Of a stretch of DNA of 5,363 nucleotides, positions 1 to 5,138 are shown in pieces. The stretch comes from Acidimicrobiaceae bacterium. Lineage in GTDB: Bacteria > Actinomycetota > Acidimicrobiia > Acidimicrobiales > Bog-793. Each line of letters starts with the position of its first letter. The first letter of the stretch is position 1. The notes below the pieces were generated by a model. It saw nothing but the letters and a program-made list of their open reading frames with translations, was not told the DNA's origin and ran no database searches. Location: assembly GCA_027459565.1 (NCBI GenBank), contig DAIDIA010000089.1:1-5363 (forward strand), read 5' to 3'. A program made the translations under genes and the position numbers.

Positions 1-1235
1 AAGTTGAAGTTGAACCCACCCGCTCCAAGACCCGGGGTCGTCTGCTCGAAGATCCCGAGGTAGGGGGACTCGCCGAGGATGATCCCGCCGGTGGCAACGT
101 GGTTCTCGATGTTGGTGACGATCGCTCGCGCGGTGTTGATCGGGATCGCGAACCCGAGCGTCGCCCCGCTTCCCTGGTTCGACGAGGCAGCGGTGTCCAC
201 GCCGATCACCTCGCCCGCGGCATTGACGAGCGGTCCTCCCGAGTCACCCGGGACGATCGGAGCGTCGGTCTGGATCAGTCCGTGCAGCGTCTCGGTTGCG
301 ACACCGGTCGAGTCGCCCGCGGTGATCGTGCGGTCGAGGGCCGAGACGATCCCGCTCACCACCGAGGGGGGTCCACCGATCCCGAGGGCGTTGCCGATCG
401 CGACGACCGGCTGACCGACCTTGATGAGCGATGAATCACCCAGGTGGACATAGGGAAGGTTCGAGACACCCTCGATCTGCAAGAGCGCGATGTCGGAGGT
501 CTGCGGCGGGTCGACTCCGAGCACGTGGGCGCGGAACAGCCCCTTGCGTCCCTGGATGAACACCTTGATGCTCGTTGCGTCGGCGATGACGTGGTTGTTC
601 GTCAACACCTCACCCGAGGGTGTGACGATCATTCCGGTACCGGCCGCCTGCTGGACGGTCGTTCCCGTCTGGGTTGCGATCGTCGTCTCGATGTCGACCA
701 CCGCCGGGGTCACCTCCGCAGCGACCGAGGTGACAAAGTTCGTACCCGACGTCGAAGAGGAGGGCGCCAGGGAGGTCGACGGCGTCGTGGGAAGGGCGTT
801 GATACCCGTCGAACCCGCGGGCGCAGTGCTCTGCTGGGTCGAGATCCCGATCGCCGCTCCCGCTCCACCCGCGACGAGCGCGACGAGCGCGACGAGCGCG
901 GCGACACGTCGTCGCTGTCTCGACCGGTGATCCGGTGCGCCGCCATCCGGTGCGCCACCCTCTGACGCGGTGGAAAAGGGGGCTGTACCGAAAGGAGGCG
1001 GCGTCGCGCCCGCTCCCGGGACGCGCTCGCCGGTGGCGCCCATTCCCGGAGGCGAGTAGGGCATCGAGAGGGGCATCAGGCCGAATGGCTCGGTCACGGC
1101 CTCCGCGTCACCCGGTGTCGGTGTCGCACCGGAGGTGGACTCCTGGCGCGGTGCGGATGGCATCGAGAGCGGCATCAGCGGCTCACCCGCTGCGCCGACG
1201 TTGTGCTCGGTGTTGCCTTCCATGTGCTCTTCCAT
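1..1235 (-). CDS. HtrA/DegP-type membrane-anchored serine protease, C-terminus cut by window edge
   Basis: A trypsin-like (S1C) envelope protease; such enzymes degrade or sense misfolded proteins outside the membrane. The 411 visible residues read in order: a Pro/Gly/Ser-rich, probably disordered cytoplasmic tail (1-102), a basic stop-transfer patch RSRQRRR (104-110), one Ala/Val/Leu membrane helix (about 111-130), a Ser/Thr/Pro linker (to about 165), then the protease domain. The catalytic triad is visible: His215 in TNNHVI, Asp248 in TSDIALL, Ser332 in GDSGGPL. The sequence SPYLGI (390-395) looks like the entry to a PDZ domain, which lies outside the window. The ATG start at 1235 is well fixed. 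It has an AGGGGAG ribosome site 5 nt upstream, and although the frame stays open to a TGA at 1386-1388, the only other usual start codon there is a GTG two codons upstream. Active extracytoplasmic protease is inferred. HtrA, DegP, DegQ and PepD types cannot be told apart without the C-terminus. Confidence 0.93.
   Translation of the reverse strand, partial: MEEHMEGNTEHNVGAAGEPLMPLSMPSAPRQESTSGATPTPGDAEAVTEPFGLMPLSMPYSPPGMGATGERVPGAGATPPPFGTAPFSTASEGGAPDGGAPDHRSRQRRRVAALVALVALVAGGAGAAIGISTQQSTAPAGSTGINALPTTPSTSLAPSSSTSGTNFVTSVAAEVTPAVVDIETTIATQTGTTVQQAAGTGMIVTPSGEVLTNNHVIADATSIKVFIQGRKGLFRAHVLGVDPPQTSDIALLQIEGVSNLPYVHLGDSSLIKVGQPVVAIGNALGIGGPPSVVSGIVSALDRTITAGDSTGVATETLHGLIQTDAPIVPGDSGGPLVNAAGEVIGVDTAASSNQGSGATLGFAIPINTARAIVTNIENHVATGGIILGESPYLGIFEQTTPGLGAGGFNFN
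871..897 (-). repeat. Three perfect 9-bp tandem copies within the protease membrane helix
   Basis: The plus-strand unit gcgacgagc occurs three times without change (871-879, 880-888, 889-897). On the coding strand the unit encodes an Ala-Leu-Val type tripeptide, giving VALVALVA in the transmembrane segment. The unit length is a multiple of three, so gain or loss of a copy would keep frame and change helix length by three residues. Confidence 0.85.
1060..1178 (-). repeat. 20-bp direct repeat 99 bp apart, encoding a duplicated LMPLSMP peptide
   Basis: The segments 1060-1079 and 1159-1178 are identical except for one base. They are 33 codons apart, in frame, and encode LMPLSMP at residues 20-26 and 53-59 of the protease cytoplasmic tail. 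The flanking residues are Pro-rich but not clearly duplicated. This looks like an old internal duplication or a short linear motif kept twice. Confidence 0.8.
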
Positions 1236-1240
1236 GGTCA

Positions 1241-1247
1241 CTCCCCT
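1241..1247 (-). promoter_or_regulatory. Ribosome binding site of the HtrA-like protease
   Basis: On the minus strand AGGGGAG lies 5 nt before the ATG at 1235. It selects this ATG. The GTG two codons upstream overlaps the purine run itself, so that start would have no spacer. Confidence 0.75.
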
Positions 1248-1297
1248 GCCCTCGTGTTCCTCGGCGGACGCTGCGCTCGTGTCCTCGCCGATCCGGT

Positions 1298-1317
1298 CTG
1301 AGTCATCATCTGAGTCA
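1298..1317. repeat. Direct repeat of CTGAGTCA, 12-bp period, upstream of the protease gene
   Basis: CTGAGTCA occurs at 1298-1305 and again at 1310-1317. The core TGAGTCA is itself near-palindromic. The pair lies about 63-82 bp upstream of the protease start codon. A tandem half-site operator or activator site is possible; no regulator is identified and the promoter itself is not recognised. Confidence 0.4.
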
Positions 1318-1398
1318 ACTATTGCGGACCGTTCTTGTTTCTCGCTGAGCCCTGCCTGATGGTTTCCTGAGAAAGTTTTCCCCTCTCACCTTAACGAT

Positions 1399-1428
1399 CC
1401 GGTCGATTCCGCCCGGTCGGCGAACCGG
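1399..1428 (-). terminator. Possible terminator hairpin after the ABC-F gene
   Basis: Starting 4 nt past the ABC-F stop codon, the sequence folds into a nested stem. CCGGTCG (1399-1405) pairs with CGAACCGG (1421-1428) with a one-base bulge, and inside it CCG (1409-1411) pairs with CGG (1418-1420). No T-run follows on the minus strand, so it is not a classical intrinsic terminator. Such U-poor hairpins are common in high-GC actinobacteria. Confidence 0.35.
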
Positions 1429-1432
1429 CGCG

Positions 1433-3034
1433 CTACGCGAGCGCCACGAGATCGGCGAGCTCGTCGCTCCAGAGATCCTCGACACCATCGGGCATCAAGA
1501 GCACGCGGTCGGGCGAGAGTGCCTGGACGGCGCCGGGGTCATGGGTGACCAGCACGATCGCTCCGCCATACGCGCGAAGTGCCGAGAGCACCTCCTCGCG
1601 ACTCGCGGGATCGAGGTTGTTCGTCGGCTCGTCGAGAAGCAGCACGTTCGCAGAGGAGACCACGAGCGCGGCGAGAGCGAGGCGGGTCTTCTCCCCACCC
1701 GAGAGCGTTCCCGCGTGCTGCTCGGTGCGGTCCCCGCTGAACAGGAATGCTCCGAGGATGCGGCGGATCTCGACATCGCTGACGCCCGCGGGAGCATTTC
1801 TGCGCACGTTGAAAAAGACGCTCTCATCGGCACGGAGCGTCTCGTGCTCCTGCGCGTAGTACCCGATCTTGAGGCCGTGTCCGGGAACGACCTCTCCGGT
1901 GTCGGGGGACTCGACGCCGGCAAGGACGCGCAACAGAGTCGTCTTCCCCGCACCATTGAGACCAAGGATCACGACGCGGCTCCCGCGGTCGATCGCGAGA
2001 TCGACACCCGAGAACACCTCGAGCGAGCCAAAGTGCTTCGAGAGCGAATTCGCGACGAGCGGCGTCCTGCCACAGGGCGCTGGCTCGGGGAACCGCAGCT
2101 TCGCGACGCGGTCGCGCTCGCGGACGGAGTCGAGTCCCTCCGCGAGACGCGTCGCGCGGCGATCCATCTGGTGCGCGGCCTTGGCCTTCGTCGAGGTCGC
2201 GCGCATCTTGTCCGCCTGGCGTTGCAGGGTGACGATCTTGCGCTCCGCGTTCTGTCGCTCGCGCACGCGCCGACGGTCGTCCTGCGCCTGCTGTTCGAGA
2301 TAGAGCCGCCAGCCGACGTTGTAGATGTCGAGCTCCGAACGGTTCGCGTCGAGATGGAAGACGCGGTTGACACACGCTTCGAGCAGCTCCGCGTCGTGGC
2401 TGATGACGATGAACCCGCCCTCGTGGTTCATGAGGAATGAGCGCAGCCAGGCGATCGAGTCGGCATCGAGGTGGTTCGTCGGCTCGTCGAGCAACAGCGT
2501 CGGCGCCTTCGAAAAGAGCACGCGGGCGAGCTCGACCCGACGACGCTGGCCACCCGAGAGCGTGCCGAGTGGCTGGGAGAGAATGCGCTCGGGCAGCGAG
2601 AGACTCGAGGTGATCGCGGCCGCCTCGGATTCGACCGACCATCCACCGAGCGCCTCGAAGTCCTCCTCGAGACGCGAGTACCTTCGCATCGCGTTCTCCT
2701 GCGAGGCACCGACGGAACTTGCCATCATCTCCGCCATCGAATGCATGTCTCGACGCACGACGTCGAGCCCACGAGCGCTGAGGACGCGGTCGCGAGCAAG
2801 CACACTGAGATCCCCGGTACGCGGGTCCTGGGGAAGATAGGCAACGGGGCCCGAGGCGCGCACCGACCCCGAGTGCGGCAGCGTCTCGGTGGCGAGCACC
2901 TTGGTAAGCGTGGTCTTTCCCGCGCCGTTGCGACCGACGAGGCCGATGCGGTCTCCGGGCGCGATCTGGAAGGACGCGCCGGAGATCAGCGTGCGGCCGC
3001 CAGCGGCGAGTTCGATGTTGTGGGCACTGAGCAT
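1433..3034 (-). CDS. ABC-F family ATPase (two tandem ATP-binding domains), Rv1473-like
   Basis: A soluble ABC-F protein of 533 residues. This family binds the ribosome near the E site; members act in translation control or protect against ribosome-targeting antibiotics. They are not transporters, and no membrane segment is present. Domain 1 has Walker A GRNGAGKT (34-41), signature LSGGQ (159-163), Walker B LLLDEP (180-185, catalytic Glu184) and the switch His213. A basic, helical linker covers about 245-315. Domain 2 has Walker A GLNGAGKT (358-365), LSGGE (444-448), LLLDEP (465-470, Glu469) and His498. Both ATP sites look intact. From memory, sequence and length match the mycobacterial Rv1473 group closely (for example ARDRVLSARGLDV and NNLDPASRE). 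The ATG start has no Shine-Dalgarno sequence, but it sits 5 codons before the first conserved strand, as expected. The gene is divergent from the S51 hydrolase. A role in antibiotic protection is possible but unproven. Confidence 0.95.
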   Translation of the reverse strand: MLSAHNIELAAGGRTLISGASFQIAPGDRIGLVGRNGAGKTTLTKVLATETLPHSGSVRASGPVAYLPQDPRTGDLSVLARDRVLSARGLDVVRRDMHSMAEMMASSVGASQENAMRRYSRLEEDFEALGGWSVESEAAAITSSLSLPERILSQPLGTLSGGQRRRVELARVLFSKAPTLLLDEPTNHLDADSIAWLRSFLMNHEGGFIVISHDAELLEACVNRVFHLDANRSELDIYNVGWRLYLEQQAQDDRRRVRERQNAERKIVTLQRQADKMRATSTKAKAAHQMDRRATRLAEGLDSVRERDRVAKLRFPEPAPCGRTPLVANSLSKHFGSLEVFSGVDLAIDRGSRVVILGLNGAGKTTLLRVLAGVESPDTGEVVPGHGLKIGYYAQEHETLRADESVFFNVRRNAPAGVSDVEIRRILGAFLFSGDRTEQHAGTLSGGEKTRLALAALVVSSANVLLLDEPTNNLDPASREEVLSALRAYGGAIVLVTHDPGAVQALSPDRVLLMPDGVEDLWSDELADLVALA

Positions 3035-3056
3035 TTGAGGGAGGAATTCTCGAAAT

Positions 3057-3085
3057 TGGAGGGGAACAGAAATTGTCCCTCTCCA
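3057..3085. promoter_or_regulatory. 12-bp imperfect inverted repeat in the divergent promoter region (operator candidate)
   Basis: TGGAGGGGAACA (3057-3068) and TGTCCCTCTCCA (3074-3085) are reverse complements at 10 of 12 positions, separated by a 5-bp spacer. The right arm touches the -10 box of the ABC-F gene and would cover its transcription start. That is the usual place for a repressor operator. In a plus-strand transcript it could also fold as RNA, because one mismatch becomes a G-U pair. The binding protein is unknown. Confidence 0.5.
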
Positions 3086-3093
3086 TTATCCCA
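3085..3093 (-). promoter_or_regulatory. Extended -10 promoter element for the ABC-F gene
   Basis: The minus strand reads TGGGATAAT, a TGn extension followed by GATAAT, one base from the TATAAT consensus. No good -35 hexamer is visible at 16-18 bp spacing, which is tolerated with an extended -10. Transcription would start near 3078, giving a leader of about 44 nt. Confidence 0.5.
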
Positions 3094-3132
3094 TGCATTG
3101 TCACCCATCCGATCGCCCTTTGAGCCTGAGCG

Positions 3133-3137
3133 AGGAG
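3133..3137 (+). promoter_or_regulatory. Ribosome binding site of the S51 hydrolase
   Basis: AGGAG lies 10 nt before the GTG at 3148, a somewhat long spacer, and 19 nt before the in-frame ATG at 3157. The ATG has only a weak GAGG at 3149-3152. This favours GTG but does not settle the start. Confidence 0.5.
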
Positions 3138-3147
3138 AACCACTAGC

Positions 3148-3900
3148 GTGAGGCGCATGCCTGGACCCGTCGCGCTCGTCGGAAGTGGTGAATATCTCCC
3201 GGTTATGCGACCGATCGACCTCCACCTCCTCGAGGGACGTCCACAACGCGTCGTGATGCTGCCCACTGCGGCCGGTGAGGAGGGCGAGGAGCGTATCCGC
3301 TACTGGAACGAGCTTGGCCTCGGTCACTACGCGGGGCTCGGAGTCGAGGCGGTCGTCTTGCCCGTGATGACCCGGAACGACGCGCTCTCGAAAGAGCTCG
3401 CCGCAACCATCGAGGGGGCCGGACTCATCTACCTCTCGGGAGGATCTCCCTCCTATCTCGCCGAGACACTCCGTTCGACTCCCGTCGCCGACGCGATCGC
3501 GAGGGAGTGGGAACGCGGGGCGGCGCTCGGTGGCTGCTCTGCCGGGGCCTGCGCGCTCACCGCGATCGCGGGTGGCTTTCGCCATCCCGAACAGCTCGGC
3601 ACCAAGGGCCTCGGGCTGATCGACCACCTCGCGGTCATCCCCCACTTCGACCGCTTCGACCGACGCTCACCCGGACTCGTCACGGAGATCTTGAAAAGGA
3701 CCCCCGAGGGACTCACGCTGATCGGGGTGGATGAGCGCACCGCGCTCGTGAGTGTTCCGACGGCCCAAGAGCCCGAGGAGTACGTCGTGATGGGCGAGCA
3801 GTCCGTCTGGTGGATCGACCGCGATGGGTCACGCGAGGAGTTCACTCCCGGCACCCGGCTGTGCATCAGGCGAGATGGGTCTCCCTCCGCGCTCTCCTGA
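3148..3900 (+). CDS. Peptidase S51 / cyanophycinase-like serine hydrolase
   Basis: A 250-residue protein of the class I glutamine-amidotransferase-like fold, family S51 (dipeptidase E, cyanophycinase). It carries the nucleophile-elbow motif GGCSAGA with Ser131 in the usual Ser place, a conserved His166 in IPHFDRF and GVDERTAL with Glu196, which matches the expected Ser-His-Glu/Asp catalytic set. It also has the early strand motifs LVGSGEY (10-16) and LIYLSGGSPSYL (93-104), typical of the family. Length is normal. There is no signal peptide or membrane segment, so it is probably cytoplasmic. Members cleave after Asp residues or beta-Asp-Arg bonds; the substrate here cannot be read from sequence, and no cyanophycin synthetase gene is in the window. 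The start is GTG at 3148 or ATG at 3157, a three-residue difference. It is divergent from the ABC-F gene and convergent with the desaturase. Confidence 0.9.
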   Translation: MRRMPGPVALVGSGEYLPVMRPIDLHLLEGRPQRVVMLPTAAGEEGEERIRYWNELGLGHYAGLGVEAVVLPVMTRNDALSKELAATIEGAGLIYLSGGSPSYLAETLRSTPVADAIAREWERGAALGGCSAGACALTAIAGGFRHPEQLGTKGLGLIDHLAVIPHFDRFDRRSPGLVTEILKRTPEGLTLIGVDERTALVSVPTAQEPEEYVVMGEQSVWWIDRDGSREEFTPGTRLCIRRDGSPSALS

Positions 3901-3928
3901 CGGAGCCGCCCCGGTTCCGATGGCCCGG

Positions 3929-3957
3929 GCGCGCACTTCGAGTGCGAAGCGGCGCGC
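3929..3957 (-). terminator. GC-rich hairpin between convergent genes, probable bidirectional terminator
   Basis: On the minus strand CGCTTCG (3951-3945) pairs with CGAAGTG (3940-3934) around a 4-nt loop, and GCGCG (3957-3953) pairs with CGCGC (3933-3929) after a one-base bulge, giving about 12 base pairs. It lies 17 nt past the desaturase stop and 28 nt past the S51 stop. It has no T-run on either strand, so termination is inferred from position and stability. Confidence 0.5.
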
Positions 3958-3974
3958 GCTTCTGGCCAGGTGGA

Positions 3975-4976
3975 CTACGCGCCGGTCTTCGCGACCCGGG
4001 CGATCTGCTGGTCGGTGGGCAGCCGGATCTCGCTTGCCAGTCCGACCTTCGTCAAGAGCGTGATCACCACGTACGAGAGATCCACCTGCGCGGCTGTGAG
4101 ACCGTGTCGCGCGGAACGTGGAAATGCATGGTGGTTGTTGTGCCATCCCTCGCCGAAGGTGAGCAACGCGACGAGGACATTGTTCGTGCTCTTGTCACCC
4201 GTGACATAGGGCCGCCTGCCCCAGGTGTGACAGACCGAGTTCACGGCAAAGGTGGCGTGCTGGAAACAGAAGATTCGCACGAGTCCCGCCCAGACCAGCG
4301 CCTCGATCCCCCGCGCGTTGCTGCCGGTGATGGCGAACGCGATCAGATAGGGCAGACCGATGGAGATCGCGACCCAGGCGAAATACGCGCGGTCGATGAA
4401 GCGGATCATCGGATCATCGAAGAGATCGCGGCCATAGAGCATGCCGCGCTCCATTCCCTTGGTCGATATCAACCATCCGACATGCGCGTGGAAGAAGCCG
4501 TAGACGTGATGGAAGAACCCCGGCCCCGCCAGATTCGGCGAGTGCGGATCACCCGCGGCGTCAGATCGCGCATGGTGCTTGCGATGATCTGTCACCCACT
4601 GGGTCACCGGACCCTGCAGCGTCATCGCGCCGAGGATCGCGAAGGCCGCCCGCACGGGTTGGGAGGCGCGGAAGGCCTTGTGCGTGAAGAGTCGGTGGTA
4701 ACCGACGGTGATGCCGAGACCGGTGATCACATAGAAGATTGCGAAAAGATAGAGGTCGAGCGGATGGAGGTCAACGCCCCAGAGCAGGCGGGCCGCGCTG
4801 AGTACTCCGAACACGGGAGCGACGAGCGCGACCGAGGTGATGATACGACTCGCGAGCGAGGTCTTCTCGCGCACCGTCGCGACATCGAGGGAAACGGGAT
4901 TCGTCGCTCCCTCTTCGACCTCACCATCTACTCCCGCATCGATCGATGCGTCCGCCACTATGGCATCGGGTGTCAT
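3975..4976 (-). CDS. Delta-9-type fatty acid (acyl-CoA/acyl-lipid) desaturase
   Basis: A membrane di-iron desaturase of 333 residues that would introduce a double bond into a saturated acyl chain using O2 and an electron donor. All three histidine boxes are present: HRLFTH (94-99), HRKHH (131-135) and HNNHH (279-283). Additional family His residues appear at 156-157 and in NSVCHTWG (246-253). Hydrophobic segments lie at about 45-65, 74-92, 108-121, 197-217 and 225-240, interleaved with the boxes as in stearoyl-CoA desaturase/DesC proteins. The frame is open to an ATG at 5192, but the ATG at 4976 is chosen. It has GGAGG 4 nt upstream, and the extra 72 residues would overlap the upstream gene and look unlike protein. 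The N-terminal 40 residues are acidic and without family features. It lies 76 bp downstream of a same-strand gene, so co-transcription is possible. Exact regiospecificity is not visible. Confidence 0.95.
   Translation of the reverse strand: MTPDAIVADASIDAGVDGEVEEGATNPVSLDVATVREKTSLASRIITSVALVAPVFGVLSAARLLWGVDLHPLDLYLFAIFYVITGLGITVGYHRLFTHKAFRASQPVRAAFAILGAMTLQGPVTQWVTDHRKHHARSDAAGDPHSPNLAGPGFFHHVYGFFHAHVGWLISTKGMERGMLYGRDLFDDPMIRFIDRAYFAWVAISIGLPYLIAFAITGSNARGIEALVWAGLVRIFCFQHATFAVNSVCHTWGRRPYVTGDKSTNNVLVALLTFGEGWHNNHHAFPRSARHGLTAAQVDLSYVVITLLTKVGLASEIRLPTDQQIARVAKTGA
4935..4950. repeat. 16-bp perfect palindrome in the 5' coding part of the desaturase
   Basis: CGCATCGATCGATGCG reads identically on both strands. 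It encodes part of the ADASIDAG stretch near residue 11 of the desaturase, 26-41 bp into the gene. It may be chance from repeated CGATCG words, or an intragenic operator. Confidence 0.5.
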
Positions 4977-4980
4977 GTTG

Positions 4981-4985
4981 CCTCC
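4981..4985 (-). promoter_or_regulatory. Ribosome binding site that fixes the desaturase start
   Basis: A consensus GGAGG on the minus strand lies 4 nt before the ATG at 4976. It rules in favour of this start over the upstream ATG at 5192. Confidence 0.8.
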
Positions 4986-5013
4986 AGAGAGCTCGGTGCG
5001 CGGCGTCGCGGGT

Positions 5014-5138
5014 GATCGACTGACCTCTCGCGAGTTGGCAAAGGATATCTGTTCAAAGACGGGGCACCGATATTTGCGACTCGCTCCGCACGACCTCGAA
5101 CGCGCGGGCCACGTCGGTCGCTCGCGCGTCAGTCGATC
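5014..5138. repeat. Split inverted repeat spanning the gene junction upstream of the desaturase
   Basis: GATCGACTGAC (5014-5024) has its exact reverse complement at 5128-5138. Adjacent CGCGAG (5029-5034) likewise matches CTCGCG (5121-5126), with a few extra bases between the blocks in one arm. One arm is intergenic and the other is in the end of the upstream coding region. Confidence 0.55.

Noticed and set aside
444..965. 173-residue plus-strand open frame opposite the protease
   Set aside because: It is Arg/Asp/Gly-rich and lies antisense to the protease domain, whose catalytic motifs are intact.
1236..1385. Acidic in-frame extension upstream of the protease start
   Set aside because: The frame is open for 50 codons but contains no ATG or TTG, and its only GTG lies two codons before the ATG that has a proper ribosome site.
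1541..2440. 299-residue plus-strand open frame opposite the ABC-F gene
   Set aside because: It is the antisense shadow of the conserved ATPase, and its composition mirrors the complementary codons.
1433..3034. ABC transporter ATP-binding subunit
   Set aside because: Two fused ATP-binding domains with an ABC-F linker, no membrane segment and no neighbouring permease gene indicate an ABC-F protein, not a transporter component.
1824..3266. 480-residue minus-strand open frame overlapping the ABC-F gene
   Set aside because: It is Arg/Pro/Ala-rich with no family motif and is the alternative frame of the well-supported ABC-F gene; long false frames are expected in GC-rich DNA.
3810..5015. 401-residue plus-strand open frame opposite the desaturase
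   Set aside because: It is a charged, low-complexity translation antisense to a gene with three intact His boxes, and it has no ribosome site or motif.
5025..5052. Possible -10 (TATCCT) for a separate desaturase promoter
   Set aside because: The hexamer fits poorly and no -35 is found at suitable spacing, so the call would be guesswork.
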